Assembly (NCBI RefSeq): GCF_000710915.1
Contig: NZ_BAUA01000206.1
Location: 1 to 52,085, forward strand
Origin: Nocardia brasiliensis IFM 10847
GTDB taxonomy: Bacteria; Actinomycetota; Actinomycetes; Mycobacteriales; Mycobacteriaceae
Direction: 5' to 3'
DNA: 52,085 nucleotides
A program made the position numbers and the translations under genes. The notes under the pieces are model-generated. The model made no database searches and was not told the DNA's origin. It saw nothing but the letters and a program-made list of their open reading frames with translations. The number at the start of each line of letters is the position of its first letter. Positions within the stretch are counted from its first letter, which is position 1. Positions 31,322-39,996 of this stretch are shown here, in pieces.

Positions 31322-32164
31322 TCAGGTTCCTTCCGCGCCAACGGAATTCGTGCGCATCGGCGATGCGGCGGGAGTCGTGTCGCCGTCCGCGGCGTTCGGG
31401 ATTGTCGACCGGTGCAGGCCCGCGATCTCCGCGCGTAAGGCCTTGACCTCGTCGACCAGCGCGACGATCTCGCGGTCGGTGCTCGCCGCAGTCTCCTCGA
31501 CGGTTTTGAGCTGGTCGATCACCCAGCTGGTGGTGGTGCCGATGGCGAAGGAGATCAGGCCGATGCCGAAGGTCATCAGGACCAGCGAGATCAGCCTGCC
31601 CTCGGCGGTCACCGGGTAGACGTCGCCGTATCCGACGGTAGTGACCGAGACCGCCGACCACCACAGGGCGTCGCCGAAGTGCACCACCTTGCTGCCCTCC
31701 ACACCCCGCTCGGCGTCGAAAAAGGCCAGGCTGCACAGGAACAGGATCAGGATCGAACTGCTGCCGACGAACACCGACAGCCGCGTCCGGTGGCTCAGCG
31801 TGTGCCGGTTGAGCGTGCCGAGCACCAGCACCGCCGCGCGCAACAGCCGCAGCGGGCGGAACGGTGGAATGAGCACGATCAGCAGTTCCAGCGGATGCGA
31901 GCGCACAAACGCCCAGCGGCGGGTGGAAAGCCAGAGCCGGATCAGGAAGTCGGCCCCGAAGAGCACCCAGATCGCCACGTCGACCCGAGCCAGCCAGGTG
32001 TCCAGCTGCGGTGAGGCGCCGGTGTCGAGCACAAACCAGGCATAGGTGCCGAGGAAGACGACGGCGAGCGCCACCATCGGCAGGCCGGTCGCCCGCTCCC
32101 AGGCCTGACGACGACTCGGCCGCGCCAGGGCGGCGGATTCGGATACTTGATTGAGTTGCGCCAT
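31322..32164 (-). CDS. Voltage-gated-type potassium channel
   Basis: The 280-residue membrane protein has six hydrophobic segments, a charged fourth segment (PPFRPLRLLRAAVLVLGTLNRH, fewer charges than classical voltage sensors) and a selectivity filter TTVGYGDVYP (residues 175-184) between the last two. A C-terminal coiled-coil-like tail (KTVEETAASTDREIVALVDEVKALRAEIAGL) may assemble the tetramer. ATG at 32164 is preferred because AGGTAG lies upstream; 15 nt further is another ATG. The gene is convergent with eccB, 3 bp apart, and has no known role in secretion. Confidence 0.9.
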   Translation of the reverse strand: MAQLNQVSESAALARPSRRQAWERATGLPMVALAVVFLGTYAWFVLDTGASPQLDTWLARVDVAIWVLFGADFLIRLWLSTRRWAFVRSHPLELLIVLIPPFRPLRLLRAAVLVLGTLNRHTLSHRTRLSVFVGSSSILILFLCSLAFFDAERGVEGSKVVHFGDALWWSAVSVTTVGYGDVYPVTAEGRLISLVLMTFGIGLISFAIGTTTSWVIDQLKTVEETAASTDREIVALVDEVKALRAEIAGLHRSTIPNAADGDTTPAASPMRTNSVGAEGT

Positions 32165-32358
32165 GGTAACTACCTGCATCGATCGGTTCCGGCACCTTGT
32201 TTAACGCAATGTGCTGCGCAGACGCTACAGCGTGGGCCGAGGCGCGCATCGGCAGGTTCCGGGAAAAGATTTCGATTCGGTGGAACCGATTCCGATCTTG
32301 CTGCGTCGAACCTTGTGTCAGAACGAATTTCGGGCCGCAAGCGCCATCTGAGTACCTC

Positions 32359-32395
32359 CGCCCGTCGCCGGGCTCTTGAAGACCGGCGACGGGCG
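32359..32395. promoter_or_regulatory. Perfect 13-bp hairpin between divergent genes
   Basis: CGCCCGTCGCCGG pairs with CCGGCGACGGGCG around an 11-nt loop, 84 nt before the small secreted protein gene. No gene on the plus strand ends upstream, so it is not an ordinary terminator; a leader attenuator or operator is possible. The rest of the 32165-32479 gap shows no gene. Confidence 0.5.
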
Positions 32396-32479
32396 ATGGG
32401 TCGAAACGTGAACTCGCTGCGTTGTACAGCCCGGGGGCTCGGTCGGAGATTGCCCGGGTGACTATATGGAAGGGGACAA

Positions 32480-32752
32480 ATGAAGAAGACCCTTAAGACG
32501 GTCGCCAATTTCTCGATGATCGTTGCCGCCGTGGGCGGTGTTGCCGTGGTCGGCTCGGGAACTGCCAACGCCGCGGGTATGTCGTATGACCAGTGCATGT
32601 CCGAGGTCGCGAAGCGGCAGGCAGCCTGGGATGCTGATTCGGATCCGAACCAAACCAGAGCTTCTCATGTGAAGTTCTACTGCCGCGATGCCGGTGTCAA
32701 CACCGACGGCAACAAGGTCTACGAAGTTTCGTACTACCACCAAGATATCTAG
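32480..32752 (+). CDS. Small secreted protein (90 aa, signal peptide)
   Basis: MKKTLKTVANFSMIVAAVGGVAVVGSGTANA is a classical signal peptide with a likely cut at ANA-AGM (after residue 31). The mature 59 residues are hydrophilic and contain two Cys (DQCMSEV and VKFYCRD), which could form one disulfide. AAGGGGACAA precedes the ATG. It does not match a family I recognise; small Sec-exported proteins like it are common in Nocardia. It is followed by a strong terminator and sits between the channel gene and mycP of the ESX-4 locus. Confidence 0.8.
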   Translation: MKKTLKTVANFSMIVAAVGGVAVVGSGTANAAGMSYDQCMSEVAKRQAAWDADSDPNQTRASHVKFYCRDAGVNTDGNKVYEVSYYHQDI

Positions 32753-32823
32753 CTGAGCTTCGCGTATGGATCGGCGCGATCTCCGGGCGTCTAACCGGCG
32801 CACACATTGAACGACGCGAAATA

Positions 32824-32850
32824 GGGCTCTGGTGTGAAGCACCAGAGCCC
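32824..32850. terminator. Intrinsic terminator between small secreted protein and mycP
   Basis: GGGCTCTGGTG-TGAAG-CACCAGAGCCC is a perfect 11-bp stem followed by TCTTCGATTT. It lies between convergent genes and can act in both directions. Confidence 0.85.
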
Positions 32851-32873
32851 TCTTCGATTTCGAGGAGCGGACG

Positions 32874-34289
32874 CTACATGTCGTCCCCGGTTACGCCGAA
32901 GCGGCGGCGGATCGGGAAGGACGCGAGCATGCCGAGGATCAGCAGGACTGCGACGGAACCGCTTCCGATAAGCGCGATATTGCGGGCGCGATTATCCGGG
33001 GGCGGCGGTGGAGCGGGAACTGCCAGTTGGACCTGCTGCGCGGCAGCGGGGCGTTTCGGCGGTAGTGGCTTCGTGGTTTCGGCGGTGAGTGCTGCGACCG
33101 GATCGATCGCGCCGTAGCCGATATAGGGATTCCAGCCCTCGCCCGGCGCGTGCGCCGTGGCCTCGATCCGTTTGATCACTTCGAGTGCGCTCAGTTCAGG
33201 GAAGCGAGCACGGACCAGCGCGACCACGCCCGACACGTAAGGTGCGGCAAAACTGGTGCCCTTCAGCGGGACCATCTGCTGTTGGTCGTAAATGCCGGTG
33301 ATTGTGCCGGTGCCGCGTGCGTCGAGCGAGACGATGTCTTCACCGGGTGCGGCGACTCCCATCCACGGACCAGGCACGCTGAACTTCGAAGGCGCGCCGT
33401 TCTGATCGATCGATCCGACTGTCAGTACGTAGTCGTCGAACCGCGCAGGAGTGACGTTGGTGGTCAGGTTCTTCCAAGGGTCACTTTCCGGATGCAAGGG
33501 GTTGATGACATCCGGATTGCCCGCCTTGCACTTGTCATCGGTGTTTCCGGCAGCCACCACCACGACGGAGTTGCGTTCCAGGGTCGCGTAGCGCACAGCG
33601 GCGCCGACCGCGTCGTCGGCGGGCTGCATACTGCCGGGGACACAAAGGACCAGCGAGATGTTGATCACCGACGCGTTGCGGTCGGCGGCCCGCCGAATAG
33701 CAGAGGCGAGTGCGTTGATGTCGCCGTACCCCTTGGCCGGATCTTCTGGCCTCTTATCCGGTCGGCCCTCGACGTCGTAGAACTTGCTCGTCTGCCGAAT
33801 CGACAGTATGCGTGCCTCGGGTGCGACACCATGAAAGCCCTGTCCATCAATCGGTTTCGCGCCGATGATGCCGGCGACAACTGTCCCGTGCCCGTCGCAG
33901 TCCTCACTGACGCCATCCCCGGATTCCGACACATAGTCGCCACCCGCTTCCAACTCGGGCAGACGAGGATGGCGGGTAACACCCGTATCGATGACTGCGA
34001 CGAGTTGACCTTCGCCGCGAGAGAAGTCCCACGCACGCTTCAGGTTGAGGGCCAGTTGTGGCGGTGGGCTGGTAGGACCATCCCCGCCCTGCTGGGTGGA
34101 TGCACAGGGAGAGTTGGCGGGATGCTCGGTCTTGGCAGGTGGCCGAGCAGGGTCACCCGGGGGCAGTAGCGCAGGGTTGACCGGGGGTGGGCGGTCGGCG
34201 TGGGCTATGCCCTGACCTGTGCCCATCCCGAGGGACACGCTCAGGGACAGCACCGCTGCGGCTGCACCGGTGCGCAGGATCCGGTTCAC
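32874..34289 (-). CDS. mycP: Mycosin, type VII secretion serine protease (ESX-4 type)
   Basis: The 471-residue subtilase has a signal peptide (cut near AHA-DRPPP), a Pro-rich N-terminal extension and a complete triad: D101 (VAVIDTGV), H134 (DGHGTVVAG), S346 (GTSFAAPYVSG), with oxyanion N249 (VVAAGN). A C-terminal membrane helix (NIALIGSGSVAVLLILGMLASF) ends in RRR. Paired Cys in the extension and core fit mycosin disulfides. The GTG start overlaps the eccD stop (GTGA), so translation is coupled to eccD. It is a paralogue of the mycosin at the left edge. Confidence 0.96.
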   Translation of the reverse strand: MNRILRTGAAAAVLSLSVSLGMGTGQGIAHADRPPPVNPALLPPGDPARPPAKTEHPANSPCASTQQGGDGPTSPPPQLALNLKRAWDFSRGEGQLVAVIDTGVTRHPRLPELEAGGDYVSESGDGVSEDCDGHGTVVAGIIGAKPIDGQGFHGVAPEARILSIRQTSKFYDVEGRPDKRPEDPAKGYGDINALASAIRRAADRNASVINISLVLCVPGSMQPADDAVGAAVRYATLERNSVVVVAAGNTDDKCKAGNPDVINPLHPESDPWKNLTTNVTPARFDDYVLTVGSIDQNGAPSKFSVPGPWMGVAAPGEDIVSLDARGTGTITGIYDQQQMVPLKGTSFAAPYVSGVVALVRARFPELSALEVIKRIEATAHAPGEGWNPYIGYGAIDPVAALTAETTKPLPPKRPAAAQQVQLAVPAPPPPPDNRARNIALIGSGSVAVLLILGMLASFPIRRRFGVTGDDM

Positions 34290-35752
34290 AGTCCGCGGAC
34301 TAGGGAGTAGAGGCTCGCCACCCAGAAGGCCAGGGGGAGAACTGCTGCTACGAAGGCGTATTCGAGCAGTTCCACGCCGCGGCGCATCGGCGGGGTCGCC
34401 GATTGGTTCGGAATGATGATGCCGAGGATGAGGGCGGCGATCAGGATCACCATCGCGGCGCCGAACACGGCGAGCGGCTGATCCATCGCGAAACCCGCGC
34501 CCACCAACATGATCAGCACGATGCCCGCGCCGCCCGCGATCAGTACTACGGCCTGCTCGGCCCCGGCATAGGTGCGGCTGCGGAACATCAGCACGGCCGC
34601 GCACACCAGCGCGAACGCGATGCCCTGCCAGTACGGTCCGTCGGCTTGCGGGTCGGTGGCACCGAGCGCGCCCAGCACCGTGACGAGGGTGGTCGCGGCG
34701 ACCAGGCCCGCCAGATACATCCGGGCGCGTTCGGACTTCACGCGCAGCGCCTCCATGGTGGGCAGTGCACGGTGGTCGTCGGGGTCGTCCTCGGTCGGGT
34801 CGATCGGGGTGCCGGGCGAGGGCACCGGCGGCAGCGGCAGTTTCGCGAGCAGCATCGAGATGCGCGGCGAGAGCGCGAGACCGGCCAGGCCCAGTGCCGC
34901 GGCGCCCGCGCCGATCGCCCGCTCCGGCTGCCCGGTGAGCAGCCCGACCAGCGCGGCGGGCACGACGTACACCGCGAGGGTGGCCGTGCCGATGAACAGG
35001 GCCAGGCCGACACCGGTGACCCGCCAGGCGAGCACCGCGGTGGCACCGGCCAGGACCGCGCCGAGCAGGATGTGCGCCCAGCCGTAATGGTCTGGTACAT
35101 AAAGCATTCCGGCCGTGAAAGCGGTGGGTAACGCGCAGCCGCCGAGGACGAGCGCGGTCGCGGTGTCGCCGTACATCCGGCTGAGCACCATGGCGGCGAC
35201 CACGAGCAGCAGCGTCACCGCCAGGGCGACCGAGCCGCTGACCCAGTACGGCAGCGCGCCGGGCGAGAGCAGCAGGCCGAGACAGCCGACGAGCATGGTG
35301 ATCGCGGCCAGCACCGATCCGGTGATCCGCGCGACCTTCGGGGTCCAGCTGCGGTAATGGTCGGTGTCGGCGATCGCGACGTTGTACATGATGTCGTCGA
35401 ACAGGGGCGTCGGCGCGATATGTGACGCGCTCTCCAACATGAGCAGTTCGCCGTCGCGGACACCGTGCTCGCCCAGGCTGAGCGAATTGGAGAAGGGCGG
35501 ATGACCGATCCGCGCCAGCACCCATTCGGCGGGCTCGAAGCGCTCGCCCTCGTTGTCGAAATCATTGGTGCGGCTGTGCTGAGCGACCATGTCGACGACG
35601 CTGGGAATGACGAGTGCGACCGGCACGTCCACCGGGATCGCCATATCGACCTGGGTGTGCTTGGCCAGAATGGTCACCCGGGCGAGATCGGGTGCGCGGA
35701 CGATACCGCGCGAGGAATCTTCGTCGATGTGGTCAAGTCGCGCGTGCGTCAA
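34286..35752 (-). CDS. eccD: EccD, type VII secretion pore protein (ESX-4 type)
   Basis: A 488-residue protein with a ubiquitin-like N-terminal domain (about residues 20-110, ARVTILAKHTQVDMAIPVDVPVALVIPSVVDMVAQH) and then about 11 membrane helices, the plan of EccD, which forms the central membrane barrel of the ESX complex. The TTG start at 35752 follows GGGGGAAG and gives normal length. The gene is divergent from eccC across 212 bp that hold an inverted TTCGCAA...TTGCGAA pair and no gene. mycP follows with a 4-nt overlap. Confidence 0.93.
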   Translation of the reverse strand: MTHARLDHIDEDSSRGIVRAPDLARVTILAKHTQVDMAIPVDVPVALVIPSVVDMVAQHSRTNDFDNEGERFEPAEWVLARIGHPPFSNSLSLGEHGVRDGELLMLESASHIAPTPLFDDIMYNVAIADTDHYRSWTPKVARITGSVLAAITMLVGCLGLLLSPGALPYWVSGSVALAVTLLLVVAAMVLSRMYGDTATALVLGGCALPTAFTAGMLYVPDHYGWAHILLGAVLAGATAVLAWRVTGVGLALFIGTATLAVYVVPAALVGLLTGQPERAIGAGAAALGLAGLALSPRISMLLAKLPLPPVPSPGTPIDPTEDDPDDHRALPTMEALRVKSERARMYLAGLVAATTLVTVLGALGATDPQADGPYWQGIAFALVCAAVLMFRSRTYAGAEQAVVLIAGGAGIVLIMLVGAGFAMDQPLAVFGAAMVILIAALILGIIIPNQSATPPMRRGVELLEYAFVAAVLPLAFWVASLYSLVRGL

Positions 35753-35964
35753 GCTTCCCCCAACTCGTCTTCTACCTCTTCTACCTCGTATTTTCGCAAA
35801 CTCACGAGCTGGCGTCGAGCTTGCGAACCCACGGTTCGGGCAGCAGAATGCTGGTCGAACTGTACGACATGTCAGCGGTGGCCTCTACACTGAGCCCGAA
35901 ACTCGGCAGCCCGTGAATGCGTGGCGGCCGTGGTAGAGCTGTCGAAGAGGGGGAAGGCTTCGCA

Positions 35965-38900
35965 ATGAGCACCGTCCGGTTTCAGCGTCGGGCCCGCCGG
36001 GAGATGCCGCGTTCGCCCGGCGGTGAGGTGACGCTGCAGCCGCCGCCCGAGATCCCCCGGGTGACGCCGGGAAACCTGCTGATGAAGCTGATGCCGGTGG
36101 TGATGATCATCGGCATGGTCGGCATGATGGCGCTGCTGTTCACCCAGGGCGGCGGCATCGGGTCGAATCCGATGAGCATGATGTTCCCGCTCATGATGAT
36201 GTTCTCCATGGTCGGCATGTTCGCCGGTCAGGGCGGCGGCAAGGGGGCCAAGGCCGCCGAGGCGAACGAGGACCGCAAGGACTACCTGCGCTACCTGGAT
36301 CAGGTGCGCCGCGATGTCGACGAGACCGCGAAACAGCAACGCGCTTCGGTCGAATGGAGTCATCCCGAGCCCGGCCTGGTCTGGATGCTCGCGGGCACCA
36401 GCCGGATGTGGGAGCGCCGCGCCGGCGACAAGGATTTCTGCCACGCCCGCATCGGCGTCGGCGGTCAGCGGCTGGCGACCCGGTTGGTCGCGCCGGAGAC
36501 CGGTCCGGTGGAGGAACTGGAGCCGATCGCGGCGGTCTCGCTGCGCCGTTTCGTGCGGGCGCACTCGACGGTGCCCGACCTGCCCACCGCGATCGCGGTG
36601 AAGGGCTTCGCGACGATCGCGCTGGACGGCGATCGGGGCGAGGCCCGGGACATGACCCGCGCGATGTTGTTGCAGCTGGCCATGTTCCAGGCGCCGGACC
36701 AGGTGCTGTTCGCGATCGTCTGCGGGCCGGACACCGCCCGGGAGTGGGAGTGGACCAAGTGGCTCCCGCATACCCAGCATCCGGACGCGCAGGACGGCAT
36801 CGGCACCCAGCGCATGTTCTACGGCTCGATCCGCGAGGCGATGGCAGGCCTGCAACCGCTGCTCGGCAATCGGGTGCGCTACTCCCGTAACCAGCCCGCC
36901 AACGCGAACATGGTGCACATCGTGATCGTCGTGGACGGCGGTCTGCTGGAGGCCGAGGAAGATCAGCTGCGCGAATCCGGCTACGAAGGCGTCACCATCA
37001 TCGACCTGTGCGGTTACGCGCCGCGGCTCGCGGTGTCGCGCGGCATCAAGATGATCGTGGAGAACGGCGAATGCGTCGGCCGCGGCGCGACCGGCAATCA
37101 GGAGCGCTTTGCGCTGATCGACCGGATCTCGCCGCAGCAGGCCCAGCAGGTGGCCCGCCGGCTCGCGCCGTATCGCGCCGCGACCCAGCGCAGCAGCGAC
37201 GTGGAATCCGATGACTCCGAGGTGATCTCGACCTGGAGCCAGCTGATGGGCCTCGGCGATATCGGCACGTTCAACCCGGAGCACGCCTGGCGACCGCGCT
37301 ACGGCCGGGAGCGGCTGCGGGTGGCCTTCGGTGTCGGCGCGGACGGCCTGCCGGTCGAACTCGATATCAAGGAAGCCGCCGAGAACGGCATGGGCCCGCA
37401 CGGCCTGTGCATCGGCGCGACCGGTTCCGGTAAGTCGGAGTTCCTGCGCACGCTGGTGCTCAGCCTGCTCGCCACGCATTCACCGGACCAGCTCAACCTG
37501 GTGCTCGTCGACTTCAAGGGCGGCGCGACCTTCCTCGGGCTCGACGGCGTGCCGCATGTCGCGGCCGTCATCACCAACCTGGAGGAAGAGGCCGACCTCG
37601 TAGACCGTATGAAGGACGCGCTGGCCGGTGAGATGAACCGCCGCCAGGAGGTGCTGCGCTCCGCGGGCAACTTCGCCAACGTCTCCGAGTACGAGAAGGC
37701 CCGCGCGGCCGGCGCCGACCTCGACCCGCTGCCCGCGCTGTTCGTGGTGCTCGACGAGTTCTCCGAACTGCTCACCCAGCACCCGGATTTCGCGGAACTG
37801 TTCGTGATGATCGGCCGGCTCGGTCGCTCGCTGCACGTGCATCTGCTGCTCGCCTCGCAGCGACTCGAAGAGGGCAAGCTCAAGGGCCTGGAAAGTCACC
37901 TGTCCTACCGGATCGGCCTGAAGACTTTCTCCGCCAACGAATCCCGCCAGGTGCTCGGTGTGCCCGACGCCTACAACCTGCCGAACAATCCCGGTGGCGG
38001 CTACCTGAAATCGGACTCCGGCGAGATCGTCCGGTTCCAGGCGTCCTACGTCTCCGGCGCCTACGTGGGCGGCGGCTCGCAGCGGGACATGAGCGTCGCC
38101 AACCAGTCCGGCGAGATCGACATCAAGGCCCGGCCGTTCACCGCGACCCACGTCGGATTCCGTGCGGCGGACCGGGTTCCGCTGCCCGCCGAGCCGAGCC
38201 TCGAGCCGCAGGAGGGCGAGGACGGCGAGGAGATCTCGAACCTGAACATGCTCGTCTCCCGGATCCGCAACCACGGCCGTCCGGCCCACGAGATCTGGTT
38301 GCCGCCGCTGGACGAGGCGTCCACGCTCGATCAGCTCATCCCGCGATCCATCCTCACCGGCGAGTACTCCGCGGTCGCGACGCTGCGCGCGCCGATCGGC
38401 ATCGTCGACCGCCCGTACGATCAGCGTCGCGATCCGATGCTCGTCGACCTGTCCGGCTCGCGCGGCAACGTCGCCATCGTCGGCGGCCCGCAGTCCGGTA
38501 AGTCGACGGCGCTGCGCACGATGATCATGGCGATGTCGTTGACGCACACCGCCGAGCAGGTGCAGTTCTACTGCCTCGACTTCGGTGGCGGCACGTTGAT
38601 GAGCCTGCAGGGCCTGCCGCATGTCGGTTCGGTGGCCAGTCGGCTGGACGAGGATCAGGTGCGGCGCACGATCGCCGAGATGACCACCATCGTCCGGCAG
38701 CGGGAGGCCCGGTTCCGGCAGCTCGGCATCGAGTCGATGGTCGAGTTCCGGCGCCTGCGCGCGATGGATCCGTCCAGCAGCCCGGCCGCGACCGGCGCGC
38801 ACGAGGACCCGTTCGGTGACGTGTTCCTGGTGGTCGACGGCTTCAGCTCGATCCGCCAGGACTTCGAACTGCTCGAGCAGACCATCATGAACCTCGCGGT

Positions 38901-39996
38901 GCAGGGTCTGTCCTACGGCGTGCACGTCGTCATCGCGCTGAACCGGTGGGCGGAGGCGCGGCCCGCGCTGAAGGACCAGATCGGCACCAGAATCGAACTG
39001 CGCCTGGGTGATCCGATGGACTCCGACCTCGGCCGCAAGTTCGCCGCCATGGTCCCGCAGGGCCGCCCCGGTCGCGGTATGACCCCGGACTGCCTGCACA
39101 TGCTGACCGCCCTGCCGCGCATCGACGGCAGCTCGGACCCGAACAACCTCGGCCAGGCGGTCGGCGACGCGGTGGCCACCATCGCCCGGCTCACCCCGGG
39201 CCGTCCCGCGCCGCCGGTGCGGATGCTGCCCGAGCAGCTGGCGCGCGAGCAGCTGCTCTACCTGGCGGGCGGCTGGCCCGCGCAGGTGGATCAGTCCGCG
39301 AAGTGCATGCGAATCCCGATCGGTATCAACGAGTCCGAGCTCGCGCCGGTCTACGCCGACTTCGCCGAGAGCCCGCACCTGCTGATCATCGGTGACACCG
39401 AGTCGGGAAAGACCACGCTGCTGCGCTCGATCGTGGAGGGCATCTGTGCCTCGAACACGCCGAGCCAGGCCCGGATCATCATGGGCGACTACCGGCGCTC
39501 GATGCTCGGCATGGTGCCGGAGGGCTACCTCGCGGGATACGGTTCCACTGCACCGCAGTTCACCCAGAACATGACCGACCTCGCGGCCTACGTCGACAAG
39601 CGGACGCCGGGATCGGACGTGACGCCGCAGCAACTGCGGGACCGGTCCTGGTGGAGCGGGCCCGAGCTGTACGTGATCGTCGACGACTACGACCTGGTGG
39701 CCACGTCCGCGGGCAACCCGGTGCAGGCGCTGGTCGAACACCTGCCGCACGCGCGCGACCTCGGTTTCCACCTGATCATCGCCCGGCGCTCGGGCGGCGC
39801 GAGCCGCGCCATGTACGAGGCCACGCTGGCCAGGATGAAGGATCTCGGGTCGGCCGGTCTGATCATGAGCTGTAGTCGCGACGAGGGTGTGCTGATGGGC
39901 ACCACCCGGCCGAGCGCGATGCCGCCGGGGCGGGGCACGTACGTCACGCGCGCCGGTGAGGGTCTGATCCAGACGGCCTGGATGCCGCAGCCCTGA
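35965..39996 (+). CDS. eccC: EccC, type VII secretion ATPase (ESX-4 type)
   Basis: The 1343-residue EccC starts MSTVRFQRRARREMPRSPGGEVTLQPPPEIPR, followed by two Met-rich membrane helices and three ATPase modules with Walker A motifs GATGSGKSE (about residue 484), GGPQSGKST (840) and DTESGKTT (1144). The first module keeps LFVVLDEFSEL as Walker B. ATG at 35965 is chosen over one 48 nt upstream because GAGGGGGAAGG lies just before it and the N-terminus then matches the paralogue at 1041. Its TGA shares a base with the ATG of the next gene (TGATG), so the two are coupled. Confidence 0.96.
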   Translation: MSTVRFQRRARREMPRSPGGEVTLQPPPEIPRVTPGNLLMKLMPVVMIIGMVGMMALLFTQGGGIGSNPMSMMFPLMMMFSMVGMFAGQGGGKGAKAAEANEDRKDYLRYLDQVRRDVDETAKQQRASVEWSHPEPGLVWMLAGTSRMWERRAGDKDFCHARIGVGGQRLATRLVAPETGPVEELEPIAAVSLRRFVRAHSTVPDLPTAIAVKGFATIALDGDRGEARDMTRAMLLQLAMFQAPDQVLFAIVCGPDTAREWEWTKWLPHTQHPDAQDGIGTQRMFYGSIREAMAGLQPLLGNRVRYSRNQPANANMVHIVIVVDGGLLEAEEDQLRESGYEGVTIIDLCGYAPRLAVSRGIKMIVENGECVGRGATGNQERFALIDRISPQQAQQVARRLAPYRAATQRSSDVESDDSEVISTWSQLMGLGDIGTFNPEHAWRPRYGRERLRVAFGVGADGLPVELDIKEAAENGMGPHGLCIGATGSGKSEFLRTLVLSLLATHSPDQLNLVLVDFKGGATFLGLDGVPHVAAVITNLEEEADLVDRMKDALAGEMNRRQEVLRSAGNFANVSEYEKARAAGADLDPLPALFVVLDEFSELLTQHPDFAELFVMIGRLGRSLHVHLLLASQRLEEGKLKGLESHLSYRIGLKTFSANESRQVLGVPDAYNLPNNPGGGYLKSDSGEIVRFQASYVSGAYVGGGSQRDMSVANQSGEIDIKARPFTATHVGFRAADRVPLPAEPSLEPQEGEDGEEISNLNMLVSRIRNHGRPAHEIWLPPLDEASTLDQLIPRSILTGEYSAVATLRAPIGIVDRPYDQRRDPMLVDLSGSRGNVAIVGGPQSGKSTALRTMIMAMSLTHTAEQVQFYCLDFGGGTLMSLQGLPHVGSVASRLDEDQVRRTIAEMTTIVRQREARFRQLGIESMVEFRRLRAMDPSSSPAATGAHEDPFGDVFLVVDGFSSIRQDFELLEQTIMNLAVQGLSYGVHVVIALNRWAEARPALKDQIGTRIELRLGDPMDSDLGRKFAAMVPQGRPGRGMTPDCLHMLTALPRIDGSSDPNNLGQAVGDAVATIARLTPGRPAPPVRMLPEQLAREQLLYLAGGWPAQVDQSAKCMRIPIGINESELAPVYADFAESPHLLIIGDTESGKTTLLRSIVEGICASNTPSQARIIMGDYRRSMLGMVPEGYLAGYGSTAPQFTQNMTDLAAYVDKRTPGSDVTPQQLRDRSWWSGPELYVIVDDYDLVATSAGNPVQALVEHLPHARDLGFHLIIARRSGGASRAMYEATLARMKDLGSAGLIMSCSRDEGVLMGTTRPSAMPPGRGTYVTRAGEGLIQTAWMPQP

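Noticed and set aside
32874..35525. 883-codon single frame over mycP and part of eccD
   Set aside because: The upstream part overlaps eccD in another frame; the GTGA junction at 34286-34289 and a signal peptide mark the true mycP start.
37480..39771. 763-codon open frame antisense to the second eccC
   Set aside because: Same reason; its counterpart opposite the first eccC shows it mirrors EccC conservation, not a gene.
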